From Branchiostoma floridae (taxonomy: Eukaryota > Chordata > Leptocardii > Amphioxiformes > Branchiostomatidae), in assembly GCF_000003815.2 (NCBI RefSeq), contig NC_049996.1, positions 14,388,067 to 14,452,066 of the forward strand: a stretch of 64,000 bases of DNA, given 5' to 3'. A program made the translations under genes and the position numbers. A model generated the notes under the pieces. That model was not told the DNA's origin. It made no database searches and saw only the letters and a list, made by a program, of their open reading frames with translations. Numbering within the stretch: position 1 is the stretch's first letter; each line of letters starts with the position of its first letter. Positions 45,064-56,477 of the stretch are shown in pieces.

Positions 45064-45210
45064 TACTGTAAATGCAGAAATGTTCGCGGTGGATTAATAT
45101 TCGCAGTTTTCGCGGTGACCACTTCACCGCGAACTTAAAACCACCGCGAAAAGTCCTTTTTCCCGCAACTGCAAAATTAAATCACAGCGAACTTAAATGC
45201 ATTTACAGTA
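45064..45210. mobile_element. MITE family A copy 2
   Basis: TACTGTAAATGCA and its reverse at the ends, TTCGCGGTG/CACCGCGAA words inside. Shorter than the other two copies. Confidence 0.85.
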
Positions 45211-45504
45211 TTCTAATCCTCAAAGAGACTTCCATCAGGATGAAATGGTACTGCAGGAAACTGCACAATAATGGCTGAATTTGACTTGCAAAGTAAAAGT
45301 GGTATCCAAATCCACGTTCAGTGCATGCCCTTCCAATATGTTCCGGGAGACCTGGCGCATCCCCGTCTCGTAATTAGCCAGAGAAAGGGTATGTCACTCC
45401 GTAAGGGGCGGTATAACCCTGTCGTGTGCAAACATGTGCTAACACGACTCGACCGATGATGACGATGATGTGTCAAACTGACTCAGTCTTCTTTTCATTC
45501 TTAG

Positions 45505-45611
45505 GTTTGTCCTGGAGGCCAGCAGTGATTCCGATCCAGAATGCGCCGCGACAGATGCCTTGGCGTGCAGTGTTGCTTAGAGACACAGAGGGAGAGGAAA
45601 AGTTTCCACTG
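45505..45611 (+). other. Possible exon D
   Basis: 107 bases between a pyrimidine-rich acceptor (CTTTTCATTCTTAG) and a good donor (CTG, GTAAGC). It resembles the possible exon at 45959-46067 in order of words (CTGGAGGCC; ATCCAGAATGC against ATCTGGAATGC; GAGGGAGAGGAAAAGTTT against AAGGGAAGGGAATGGTTT). Coding status is unclear. Confidence 0.4.
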
Positions 45612-45958
45612 GTAAGCTTGACTCTTCTATCTGCCACGATGATCAGATTTCTTATTCTTACTTTCTAATTCACAGTGAGTCACTATTAATTCATGCAGCA
45701 GAGAAAAGCATAGTCGCACTGAACTTTTTACAGTGCATCAATTTATTCTGAAGAATGTGGAAACAACTAGTACTATCTTTCCTTAAAATATATCTGAAGT
45801 TGATAAATGTTATGCAGCGCACCAAGTAATGTAAAAAGAACAGCTATTTCTAAATATGTGGAATGTTTTGAGCCAAACTATATACACACGGTACCAATTG
45901 TGCTTTCTTAATGTTGCCTCTGTCAATGCCTTAAACTGTTTGTTGCTTCCTGATATAG

Positions 45959-46067
45959 ACAGACGCCTGTCTGGAGGCCTGAGCTGTGACTCCTGTCCAT
46001 ATCAGATGAGGATCTGGAATGCAGTGTGGCTAATAGAAACACCAAGGGAAGGGAATGGTTTACAAAG
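45959..46067 (+). other. Possible exon E, diverged duplicate of D
   Basis: 109 bases between acceptor TCCTGATATAG and donor AAAG, GTACAT. Related in sequence to 45505-45611. Together with the cassette array it may belong to one plus-strand transcript. A further weak candidate ends at a GTGAGT donor near 46774. Confidence 0.4.
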
Positions 46068-46169
46068 GTACATTGTAAGCTCTTCTGTTCATCAAATACC
46101 CTCACTTCAAGTCCATGTTGATTTGGTTATATGGATGACATCCTGTAAGAACCCCGAAACTGATGCAAG

Positions 46170-46390
46170 TACTGTAAATGCATGTAAGTTTGTGGAGATT
46201 TAATTTCGAGACACAAACCAAGAAAAAGGACTTTTCGCGGTGGTTTTAAGTTTGCGGTAGCACCATGCACTGTAGTCTCTTACTGCCTTCGAAAAATATT
46301 TGCGGTGGTTTTAAGTTCGCGGTGGTTTTAAGTTCGCGGTGAAGTGCCCACCGCGAAAACCGTGAATCGAAAGTTTCTGCATTTACAGTA
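46170..46390. mobile_element. MITE family A copy 3
   Basis: TACTGTAAATGCA at the left and TGCATTTACAGTA at the right; the interior is rich in GCGGTGGTTTTAAGTT repeats. Confidence 0.85.
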
Positions 46391-46849
46391 TATGAAAATA
46401 AATGTTTATTCTTTGACCATGGAATCGACATTGGTATCCTATGACATTAGTATCCATTATCTGATTTTTTTTCAAATCCATGGTATATAATAAAGTTTAT
46501 TGCAAATTCTTGCCCATGGGCTAATTGCAGGTAACATAAGAGATAAAAACAGTGTAAAAACAATATCACAAGTGTCTACTCTAGTCTAAAGCTAACTCTA
46601 GTGCATCCAAACGTTTGTAGTTGGAAGAACAGACAGGATAGATACAGCATGTTGTTGTAGGCGTTAAGTTCTTAGCTGCAGTCCATCCACTGACTTTTGT
46701 TTCTCTGTCTTCAAGACATGACCCCGGAGACTGGACTGCGCCAGCAAAACCAGCAGTGAAAGAAGATAGGGGGAGTTGTGAGTATGGTCTCTTTGCTAAC
46801 ACAAGACGTTCACCTCACCTCACACAGCACCCCTCTTCAGTCAGCAGGC

Positions 46850-47320
46850 ATGACACACATGCAGTCGTTTTCCCTACAGTTAGGACCACCACACGTTACA
46901 CTTTGTAATGGACCTTTACAAATAACATACCTCCATGCACATACTAGATATTCACTCACATTGGAGCACCTTCCTGAGACACTTTTTAGACAAATTTTAC
47001 ACAAATTTTACACAGTACATCAGACCTTCATACAGTCACTTTCCCAAGGACCTCTACACTTAAATGTTTGCTACATTGGAGGAGCTACTCAAAACACTGA
47101 GCCACACTACGCCCAGCACTGTTAATTACACAATAGGTCAGACCTTACACTAAATCCTCAAACACTTAGCCAGAATTTTACACGGTACGTCACACCTTCA
47201 TGTAGTCTCTTTCCCACTCTTAGGACATCTACACTTAAATATTCACATTGACTCATACAGCACTACACCAGAGGAGCTTCTTAAAACACTTAGAATAATT
47301 TTTACTCCTGTCAGCAATGC
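46850..47320. repeat. Diverged tandem repeat of about 150-170 bp
   Basis: Words such as CCTTCATACAGTCACTTTCC / CCTTCATGTAGTCTCTTTCC, GGAC(C/A)TCTACACTTAAAT and GAGGAGCT(A/T)CT recur in order two to three times. Non-coding. Confidence 0.6.
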
Positions 47321-47684
47321 ATACAGTGTGCTCCCCAGGGGAGGTCTTTGCTAAGCTGAAGACCCGGTGCTTCGAAACACCAGCATACCTTGGCAATGAC
47401 TGATCAGGTATATAACTTAGAATTAAAAACATTTAAAAAATACTTAGTAAATAAATTAACTTAGCTTATATATATACAAGATAAATAGATAGAAAAAAAA
47501 ATTATATAAATATATATACACACAAACCAACCACCCCCTTACTATTTTCAGAACGTGTATCGTGTATATTATGCGCACTATCTCCCAGGAATACTGACAT
47601 CAAGCAACCAAACCTAGCGTCGAAGCCTGGAGAAGAAAACCTCTGGGCCAGGGTAAAAAAATCCACAAAGCCCCCTCTCCTTTA

Positions 47685-47736
47685 GCGTAGTAGGCCTGAT
47701 GACGGACAGAGCTGTTCGTCAACAGGTCTACTACGC
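47685..47736. repeat. Hairpin with GCGTAGTAG arms
   Basis: Arms GCGTAGTAGGCCTGATGACG and, reversed, GCGTAGTAGACCTGTTGACG, around AGAGCT. The CCTGATGACGG word is common in 3' ends of CR1-like LINEs, so this may be a retroelement end. Confidence 0.6.
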
Positions 47737-50189
47737 AGAGTCAAGGCATGTGTAAGTTAGAACCCTGGGACAGAAGTTCCTCCTCCAGGCTAAGCCCAGG
47801 AAGAAGTAGAAATTGCACATACAGAAAGAGAGAAATTGTGTTTTGTCAGGCAGTCTATCAAACTTTGCTACAACTGTTTACATACTTGCAACACTTCTAT
47901 CCCTCTGCTCCAAAATCCAGGCCTAGACTCAAGCTCATCAAATAAAGTCTGTCAGCGTAACACATCACTGTCAAACTCTACTAGATCAACAAGAGACAAG
48001 TCCTAAAGTTTGCAACAGAGGATTGGAATAGCTACAAATACATCAACAATGATAACAAAGTCTGATATCAACTTGATGACTAAAAAGAAATCGGCCGGAC
48101 AAAACTAGACCTGTTATTTTCTCATTAGTTCTTTCCCTAGGCTACTTTTACATGCTAAAGTTATCTCTTTTACAACTGCCATTAAATAATTATGTTCAAC
48201 ACTGTGACTATCTAACTGAAGTTAACTATCTACCTATCAACTACTTATTATGCGATTGCCTAACAGTATAAAATCTACTTTTTAAATCATGTCAAACTGA
48301 CTGACTTCAACATTTAAATAATATACTTGTTACATTACTGACTTGAAAATAAAATGTGGAAACCTCACCCGGCAACTGTTTAGTGTTTATAACCATCAAA
48401 CTATCTGTCTTTACTATATTTCAAGGATACCTAACCTCAAAATGCAAAACCCCTGAATGAAGAATGTATTTTTGTTCGGCCGTCATCATTTCTTACACAC
48501 AATTCCTCTCCTTCCAACATCACACACAGCTTACCTGTAGTACATTTCACTCTACAGAAAGAAAGCACAACATTGTCTGTTCCATTTCCTGTACAGCAAT
48601 GGGACATATTTCTGGCAATCAATTGTGTAAACAAAGAAATTTCCCTGAAATCCACTTCTTCACTGACAGTATTATACATTCTGTTTGTCATTGTCACCAC
48701 AATTTCTGTTTAAATTGTTCATTTTCCACGATACCCTTTGTTTGTAATGTGGACATTTAAATGCCTCTATGATATATATGTGGCGGCATTATCGCACCCG
48801 GTGGAATTATGAAAGTTAATCTTACTATCTAAAATCAATTATTTGGAGAAAAATGTGCATCCAGCTGTAGATACATTTTTGTACATGTTATGTAAATTCA
48901 CCTGAGTTAAACCATTGTCAAATAGCAAATAATGATTCAGAAGAACATTAGATATCTGTGCTGCGTAGTATTCAATTTGGTATTTGACTGCTAATTCGGT
49001 GTACATTTATTACAGAAAAACAAGATTCAAACATTTCCTAAATCTCTGCTTTTTACAAATTGATAATGAATCATTCAATACTACACATGCGGCAAAGTTG
49101 CCCAAATTACCATGAACTTTTACTGTAGTTTAGTCCTAAAGAAGGATGGAAATTTCTTCATTCGTTTATGGTCTGACAATTTTTTCCAGTCATGTTGTAT
49201 CACTGCTATGTACTTTGTAATATTCTATTTTGTGTTTTTGAAATTGAAAGGGCAGTTTTTGACTCACAGTTCTGTATCTATTGTACATGTATTTTGAATC
49301 ATCACAGTGCTGCATTTTATTACTATCTTAGTACATACTATATCATTTTTTTGCATTTGCCTTTTTCTTGTTAGACATCATAAATCACACAAGTCTTGTT
49401 ATTTGTAAAAATGAATAAAGAATCGTCTGGAAAAAAGTGCTGTGACAATTCAAAACATTGAGTGTGAAACATCATCTTTGTTCTATCTCAATTTCTTTTT
49501 GTGCAAAAGTTGTAGTATTTTTCATCAATAAAAATTTGCTGTTTTATGTGACTGTACATCTTTATTGTCTGTTTACACTAAAAACAACTTCTATTTCAGA
49601 AATGGGTCTGAAAAGTGTCTACTAGGTGAATCATTATGAAGAGGATATCAGGGAAAACAATTTGATCACAAATGATTTTGAAAATACATGCCATTGCCAT
49701 ACAGAATGAAACAACAGACAATATTACAAGTTCTCTCCTCCAATAGGCAAATGTACTGTGTTCTCCACCATATCTGCAAGAAAATATTAGTCACAACCTT
49801 AAACTAGATGTTAGTATGAGAAATATGAATTCTTTTAGAAATGACAATAAATAGCAGGAAGGGCTAATTTAACAATGTTTTAAACAATATTGAAACTTGA
49901 AAATTCAGAGGATCGCAGATATGCCCTTTCCAATTCTGGCATCATTCATTGTCATGTCCAGGGATCTGCATGGGAGGTCCCGATCACGCTTGGCGCTAAA
50001 TTCCCGAATGCAGCAGCCTCGAATTACGCTTCATTCATGCAAGCTCAACGCTTTCGCATGATGCACAGATTACGATAAATCACAACCCGGTTTTACGCAA
50101 AATGGCTGATTACGCTTTGCGGCATGCAGACCCCTGTTTTTAAAAGAATTCTAAAAGCGTAAAGCCAACTCACAGTCAAGTCCGATGTT
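47737..50189. other. Long AT-rich non-coding stretch
   Basis: I see no gene, RNA gene or inverted-repeat element. A slightly GC-richer patch at 49900-50150 has no supportable coding sequence. Confidence 0.5.
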
Positions 50190-50352
50190 CTCTTCTCTGT
50201 GAACAGCTGACAGATCCTCCTGGAATACAAACAGGTACACAGGATTACTGGCAGGTAGCACAGGAACATGGACAGGTCCTCCTGGAATATGGACAGGCAC
50301 ACAGGATAGCTGCCAGGTCCTACAGCACACTGGAACATGGTCAGGTATACAG
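50190..50352. repeat. Short tandem repeat (CCTCCTGGAATA units)
   Basis: TCCTCCTGGAATA(C/T)..ACAGG(T/C)ACACAGGAT recurs about 70 bases apart, with a third, weaker copy near 50701 (ATCATCCTGGAATACAGACA). Confidence 0.6.
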
Positions 50353-51126
50353 TATGGGAGGTTTTCACTTCACTTCCCACAACCTAGGAGGTAAAAGAAA
50401 AACTCATTCAGAAGAGTCAGACTAAGTGCCACATCATTACATCGCAATATTCACAGAACATGCATATCATCAGACAAAAAACATTTTGTATAACATACAC
50501 AATATTAATGTTCAAGTTCTAAAACCTGCTTTGGGTCAGGGGCAAGAGAACATAAACTTAGTTAGTGAGGCAAAAGAAGAGCATACCCAAATTACATACA
50601 GTTATAACAATCAGTCAAAAGTAAACCACCACATAAAAACAAGACAGAATATATCACATCAACATATATCAAGTCTAGATGTTCCCTTCTCTGTAAACAG
50701 ATCATCCTGGAATACAGACAACCCATATGACATTAGTTAACACACATTTCATGTAGATAAAGCAGTCAAAATGCTACTACACCATAGAGTAATGCTGCAT
50801 ACAAAACAGGCATGAAATACCTTAAAGTTTGCTTTGAACAGTTACATTAACAATACTAATAGTACATGGAAATTATTTGCTATCACATGAATACCACATG
50901 GCTTTCTGTACAGTTCATGACACACAAGATTTGGCTGCACAGATTAGTTCAAAACCCCTCGTTATTTGAAGGGTAAATTATAATGATGATTCATGAATGA
51001 CAACACAAGAATAACGTCATTGTTAAGTCAAAAGCAACACATTGCATTGTTATGATACAGAATAATCCCATCAATGCAAAATATCATGCCACATGATAAT
51101 ACATCTAGTTATGATAGCATATCATG
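50353..51126. other. Non-coding, no feature seen
   Basis: AT-rich spacer. Confidence 0.4.
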
Positions 51127-51430
51127 CAGGGCTCGAAATACTTTTTCTGCATACCCGCACTGGTGCAGGTAACATGCAAAATTACCTGCACCAGACAAAT
51201 TTACAAAGTATGGATCATACTAAAATTGTTTAGAAAACATTGCTACTTTTTTCTTTATACTTTGTAAGTGGTATCATTCAATGCAGCTGATAACAATCTA
51301 CATACACCTACATCATGTGACCCAGTACATGGACCGGTGCAGGTTAGGTGCAGGTAGACAACAGAAATACCTGCACAGCTCCAATCTTACCTGTACTAAC
51401 CTGCATATGCAGGTGGTATTTCGAGCCCTG
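51127..51430. mobile_element. hAT-like MITE (CAGGGCTCGAAATAC ends)
   Basis: Perfect 15-bp inverted ends CAGGGCTCGAAATAC at 51127 and its reverse ending at 51430. The interior has repeated ACCTGCA/TGCAGGT words. CAGGG termini are typical of hAT elements. A clear 8-bp target duplication is not seen. Confidence 0.7.
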
Positions 51431-51847
51431 TTATGTGAAAATCATGACAAGTGTAACATACATCTCATACCTAGTTACAGAGCAATTATCACAGTATCAT
51501 TAAAGTTCCGAGTGGAGAAAGGAGTGGAGAAAGGATGTTTGACATTACAGGAAGAAGAAAACAACCAAGGTGAAACAAACCATACCACAAACACAAGAAT
51601 CGTATACAACACATGCCATGTTTGTAATAATACTGAGCATATCTACAAAACTGAGCAGAGTTTTAAGCTTTAAGCAACAAAATATAATGCAATTCTGGAA
51701 AACAGACATTTATAGCAGTTACTAGTTCTAAACAATTCATGCATATCAAATATCAAATATAGAAACATAATATTTACAGCATTTCAATTATTGATACAAC
51801 TTTAACCAAAGTCCCCCATTTCTCAAATCATATTAGTTCTTGAATTC
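51431..51847. other. Non-coding, no feature seen
   Basis: AT-rich spacer. Confidence 0.4.
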
Positions 51848-52610
51848 AGTGCTTTTACTATTTTATTGATAATGTTACCTGCCTCTTACCCACTTCTGCA
51901 CCCTGTAAGACCAAGGTATCATCTCATCTTCCCCTTTAAACAAAGTACTTCAGTTCAGCACCTGGAAGGGAGTTGAGTTCTGGGTGTTGCACAAGATCTA
52001 GATAAATGTAGTTTAATTAAGTGCTTTCACTATTATCTTATCTTATAATAATGGTACCTGCCTCTTACCCATCCCTGCACCCCACAAGACAAAGGCATCA
52101 TCTCATCTCTCCCTGTAGATACAGGACTTCAGTTCAGTAGCTGGAACAGAGTTTGGACTACAATGTTGTACACCAGGACATAGGAACCAACATGATCTTA
52201 TCTCACCTGATCTATTGGGTAGGTAACCTGAGGTCTACCCATCAAACGTTAAGTAGAAAATTGTGTGGAAGATAAAGAATATTGCTGTGGGTTGATGGCC
52301 TGGCAGCAATGCACAGGCAAGACAACCAAACCATGCAGATAAGATGCAAGATCAGATCTAGATGCATGTTGAGTAATCTAGTGCTTTCACTATGATAATG
52401 TTACCTGACTCTTACCCATCTATGCAACCCGCAAGACCAAGGTATCATCTCATCTTCTCTGTAGATACAGTACTTAAGTTCAGCACCTAGAACAGAGTTT
52501 GGACTACAATGTTGTACAGCAGGACATAGGAACCAACATGATGTTATCTCACCTGTTCTATTGGGTAGGTAACCTGAGGTCTACCCATCAAACGTAAAGT
52601 AGAACATTGT
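51848..52610. repeat. Tandem triplication (about 170 and 360 bp)
   Basis: Copies start at about 51848, 52020 and 52380 with AGTGCTTT(T/C)ACTAT. They share ACCTGCCTCTTACCCA, AAGAC(C/A)AAGG(T/C)ATCATC and TTCAGTTCAG. Copies 2 and 3 also share a long 3' part (GGACTACAATGTTGTACA, CAACATGAT, GAGGTCTACCCATCAAACGT); copy 1 lacks it. Confidence 0.8.
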
Positions 52611-52803
52611 TGTAGCCAGCACCCCTCCTTCCGGCAAAGTTATTGCAGCTGGGCACAAAAAATTTTGCCCATTCCGACAAAAATTGATATGTAAAATAAA
52701 ATAAAACAGTCTCCCTTGTGTAATTTTTCATCCAAACAGATGCTGTTAAACAGCTTAGTCTATCAGCAAAATTGACACCTCTATAAAGTATACAATTATG
52801 TAT

Positions 52804-53448
52804 GACTATGAGCGGAGAGGGGCTGGAGCGGAGAGGGGCTGGAGCAGAGAGGGGCTGGAGCAGAGAGGGGTTGGAGCGGAGAGTGGCTGGAGCGGAGAGG
52901 GGCTGGAGCAGAGGGGGGCTGGAGCAGAGGGGGGCTGGAGCAGAGGGGGGCTGGAGCAGAGGGGCTGGAGTGGAGAGTGGTTGGAGTGGAGAGTGGTTGG
53001 AGTGGAGAGTGGTTGGAGTGGAGAGTGGTTGGAGTGGAGAGGGGTTGGAGCTGAGAATGGTTGGAGTGGAGAGTGGTTGGAGCGGAGAGGGGCTGGAGTG
53101 GAGAGTGGTTGGAGTGGAGAGTGGTTGGAGTGGAGAGGGGCTGGAGTGGAGAGGGGTTGGAGTGGAGAGTGGTTGGAGTGGAGAGTGGTTGGATTGGAGA
53201 GTGGTTGGAGTGGAGAGGGGTTGGAGCTGAGAATGGTTGGAGTGGAGAGTGGTTGGAGCGGAGAGTGGTTGGATTGGAGAGTGGCTGGAGTGGAGAGTGG
53301 TTGGAGTGGAGAGTGGTTGGAGCGGAGAGTGGTTGGAGTGGAGAGTGGTTGGAGTGGAGAGTGGCTGGAGCAGAGAGTGGCTGGAGCGGAGAGGGGCTGG
53401 AGCAGAGAGGGGCTGGAGCGGAGAGTGGCTGGAGCGGAGAGGGGCTAG
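52804..53448 (+). repeat. 16-bp G-rich minisatellite, about 40 copies
   Basis: Unit GGTTGGAGTGGAGAGT and variants (GGCTGGAGCGGAGAGG near both ends) over 645 bp. Because 16 is not a multiple of three and the unit lacks stops, all three forward frames stay open and give the same 16-residue cycle. I do not regard these frames as genes. The strand is almost free of A/T runs and full of GGA steps. Confidence 0.95.
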
Positions 53449-53525
53449 AAAAGTATTTCCTACTGTTTGAAGACCTTTTGGAGCTCTTAATGAAGTATAT
53501 GTCTCCCTGGATCAGTCATAAAACT

Positions 53526-55628
53526 TTGTTGTTGTTGTTGTTGTTGTCCTCGTTTAATGTCTATTATTTCGCTAGACGTGGCCTCTTGGTGCTGAGTAAC
53601 ACATGGTTTGCATTTGAGTCAATAGTCTCTCTTGGTATTTAACTCTTGGTTCCTTGTGCTTGAGAGTTGCAGGAGGAGCTTCTAGGAGAGTACGTCGAAA
53701 CGGTGTGTACTCTCAATGTACTGGGAGAAGGCCATGTCCATCTGTTTGTTGATTCCTTCTGAAAGGTCTTCTCTCATTCCAGCAAGCGTAGTGATGTCCG
53801 TGTCTCTGCTGTCCTCTGCTGTGTTGTATGTCTCATATATATTCTCCACTTCTAGCAGCATGTGTTGTCTTTCCTTTGCATAGCGAGGGCAGTGGTACAG
53901 GAAGTGGTTGGTGGTCTCCACAGCACCACAGTCTGTGCAGCTAGGTGAGATTTCAGGGTTCATCCAGTTTTGATAGGAGTTGAGTCTGGTATGGCCGCTC
54001 ACTAGCTGGTTGATGATGACTTGTGTGCTTCTTCTTCCAAGTGTTTGTCCTTTCTTCTTCATGTTGGTGGCTATTTTCTGCATGTGCTCACTTCTTGTGT
54101 TCAGCTTAGTCCTTCTATTCCATCTCTCGTGTGCTTGTGACTCAATGTGTTTCATGGCTTGCTGTTTTGTCCAGGATGTGTAGTTCTGGCAGTTTCTTGC
54201 TTCCTCTGCTGCCAGCTTAGCTTCCTTGTCAGCAATTTCATTTCCAGGAATACCCATGTGTCCTGGGCACCAGGTGATCTGTATGGTGTAGCCTTTAGAT
54301 TTCAGTGTGCTGAGTTTGCTTCTGAGTGTGTTTATCAGGCTGTTGTAGGCTTCCACTTGTTGCACCCCTGTGACGGTTTCAATCGCTGCCTTGCAGTCGC
54401 AGAGGAGGAGTATCTTGTTTGATGTGGTCGGTCTTCTGGTGATGGTGTCTATGGCTAGGTGTAGTCCCTCAATTTCCCCTTCGTAGTTATTTGATTTGCT
54501 GGCAACCGGTTTGCGTACAGCGAACGGCTCCGTGGTTCCCCACTTTTCGTACACTACTGCAGCACAACCGGTGGGCCCAGGGTTCCCAAGGGCCGAGCCG
54601 TCAGTGAAGATGACTGTGGTGGGTACATTGTCGTCTGTGATGTTTTGAAGTATGGTCAGGATTTCCTCTCGTGCCTTGTCTTTCCCCCCGGTGGTGATGG
54701 TTGTAGCTGTAAAGGACCCAGTGATGCTGCCCATGGTGAAGGGAGGAAGTCTGGAGTCGTAGTATGGCTCCTTGTCAACCATGCTTTCTTCCATCTCGCC
54801 CTTCATTTCGTTGAGTCTGGTCTGTAGCAGATGAAGCGGAGTTCCGATGTGGATGTCTGTCTTGTGTGAGTTCATGTTTGTAATGGCGTCGAAAATGGGG
54901 TTTCCCATGTGTTTGGACTTCATTCTTAGGTAGCTCTGTGCCTGTCTGCAAGTGAGATGGATGTCAATAGGTGGGATGCCGGCTATCGATTCCAGGGCCT
55001 CAGTGCTTGTTCTCTCGAGACATCCAGTAGCAGTGAGTAGTGCCTGTCTCTGTATAGGAGAGTAAGCCTTCTCCAGTCTGTCTTTGGCAGTGATGGTGCA
55101 TTCGGCAGCGTAGTCTAGGATGGGTCTGACCAGAGTTGTGTACAGCAGGATGTGGGCTTGTTGAGAGGGATTCTTCTTAGCTTGTGTGACCTTGCTTACA
55201 GCTTTCAGGGCTCTGAAAGCCTTCGCCTTTGTCGTCGTGATGTGTTTGTCATAGGAGAGTTGTTGGTCTAGTGTGACTCCTACAAGCTTGAAGTTGTCAA
55301 CCACTTCAATGCTCTTGTTGTCAACTGTCAAGTCCTCTATCTCTATGTCATCTGCTTGTGGAGGGGGAAATATCATGGCTTTAGTTTTGCTCTGTTGGAT
55401 CTTCATGTTCCAGAGTGGGCACCAGTTGAGGATGACTTTGGAGATGCCAGCCTCTACTTCTTCCTTTACTGATTGGACATCTTCCCCAGACGACCAGCCT
55501 GCTCCATCATCTGCGTACTGGAAGTTGTCAAGGTTTGTGCTTGTGTATGCGTCAGCTGTGTATAGGTTGCAGAGTGTTGTAGATAGTACCGCCCCTTGGG
55601 GGATGCCGACTTTACTCTGTTGGTGCAA
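53526..55628 (-). mobile_element. 5'-truncated non-LTR retrotransposon (RT plus RNase H)
   Basis: Contains the C-terminal part of an RT-RNase H open frame, then about 135 bases of 3' UTR, then a (CAA)n tail (53526-53547 on the plus strand reads (TTG)n). Truncated at the 5' end inside the RT domain, as is normal for target-primed integration. An RNase H after RT with a simple-repeat tail fits the I group. Confidence 0.85.
53682..55628 (-). CDS. Reverse transcriptase / RNase H, C-terminal 648 residues
   Basis: Open to a stop at 53682 without internal stops. RT motif GIPQGAVLS at residues 8-16 and the catalytic YADD at 38-41; the upstream RT motifs and the endonuclease are missing. The thumb follows. 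RNase H spans about 338-475 with its acidic residues in FTDGS (about 341), YEGEIEG, LLCDCKAA and the final NEIADKEA after PGHMG. A C-terminal zinc knuckle (CTDCGA...NHFLYHCP) sits near 566-584. It would copy its own RNA into DNA in the full-length element. The frame has stayed open after truncation, which suggests recent insertion. The methionine at the listed start is internal, not the true start. Confidence 0.85.
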   Translation of the reverse strand: MHQQSKVGIPQGAVLSTTLCNLYTADAYTSTNLDNFQYADDGAGWSSGEDVQSVKEEVEAGISKVILNWCPLWNMKIQQSKTKAMIFPPPQADDIEIEDLTVDNKSIEVVDNFKLVGVTLDQQLSYDKHITTTKAKAFRALKAVSKVTQAKKNPSQQAHILLYTTLVRPILDYAAECTITAKDRLEKAYSPIQRQALLTATGCLERTSTEALESIAGIPPIDIHLTCRQAQSYLRMKSKHMGNPIFDAITNMNSHKTDIHIGTPLHLLQTRLNEMKGEMEESMVDKEPYYDSRLPPFTMGSITGSFTATTITTGGKDKAREEILTILQNITDDNVPTTVIFTDGSALGNPGPTGCAAVVYEKWGTTEPFAVRKPVASKSNNYEGEIEGLHLAIDTITRRPTTSNKILLLCDCKAAIETVTGVQQVEAYNSLINTLRSKLSTLKSKGYTIQITWCPGHMGIPGNEIADKEAKLAAEEARNCQNYTSWTKQQAMKHIESQAHERWNRRTKLNTRSEHMQKIATNMKKKGQTLGRRSTQVIINQLVSGHTRLNSYQNWMNPEISPSCTDCGAVETTNHFLYHCPRYAKERQHMLLEVENIYETYNTAEDSRDTDITTLAGMREDLSEGINKQMDMAFSQYIESTHRFDVLS

Positions 55629-56121
55629 AACAACGCTGTTACCGCCCCCCTCCCCACAATTATCGTACCTCCTACCGTCTGTTTCTCGTCTTGTGTCAAC
55701 CCTTGGATGTCACCTTCATCAAAACCGGCGTTATCGTGTCCCTGTCTCCAGTTCCTGGTCTCGGAATACCCATTTGTACGTCAAAACGCTTAGAATTTAA
55801 CAGGAACAGTGGACAACTTGACAAAACCACGTTTTCCAAAGTTTCAGGCCAGGGGTCACATACATTAGTGACATCTAGCGACCTAAATACAAAGTGCAGT
55901 AGCAAAAGGTTTCACACACGGTCTAAAGGCGCCCCTATGCGGTTCATTTACAAAATACAGGGCTTGAAGTTGGCTTTGCCTAGTGATACCGAAGTTACCT
56001 GTATTTCATATTGGCCCGTACGCGTATGGAGGTAAATGAACGACACGAAAGACCGTTGCCATGGTAGATAACCTTTTTTTAGGTATAAGGAAGGAGGTAT
56101 CGCTCACAAGAAGCACATCGC
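55629..56121. other. Non-coding, no feature seen
   Basis: Flank of the LINE; nothing recognised. Confidence 0.4.
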
Positions 56122-56279
56122 GTTTTAGATCGACAGTCGATTATATAGTGCTACCTATGACTATGTGTGTAATCAGGCATAGTTCGCTTTGAACCTTTGA
56201 CCTTTCCCAACTGAGCTGTGTGTCCTGATTATCCAGATGAGTTGATCCGGCACAATATAACCGACTGCCGATCTAAAAC
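56122..56279. mobile_element. MITE family D copy 1 with DR1-like motif
   Basis: Ends GTTTTAGATCGACAGTCG and, reversed, GTTTTAGATCGGCAGTCG, extending to about 30 bases (GTTATATTGTGC). Internal motif at 56191-56206, reversed AGGTCA-A-AGGTTC. Other copies at 57338 and 60925. Confidence 0.85.
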
Positions 56280-56477
56280 ACAATGATCTTTACTGTTATT
56301 GATTACACCCCCTTTTCTACGTACAAGATGGCTTAGAGCAGTGCATATTCACTGTCAAACTAAAGATAATTAGGGTGGAGATTATGGTTACCGCGCTCTT
56401 GAGTGACGCTAACATTAGCCTGACAAGCAGAGAAACCACATACATTAGCAAATATACAAAAGTAACGGTCTCCTCTG

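Noticed and set aside
45271-45459. 62-codon frame starting MAEFDLQSKSG
   Set aside because: No domain, no splice or promoter support; chance length in this region.
51127-51430. 8-bp target duplication around the hAT-like MITE
   Set aside because: Flanking octamers (ATATCATG and TTATGTGA) do not match well enough.
52798-53642. Several overlapping forward open frames of 77-216 codons encoding WSGEWLEWR-type repeats
   Set aside because: They are a consequence of a stop-free 16-bp minisatellite; no start context, no splice signals, low complexity.
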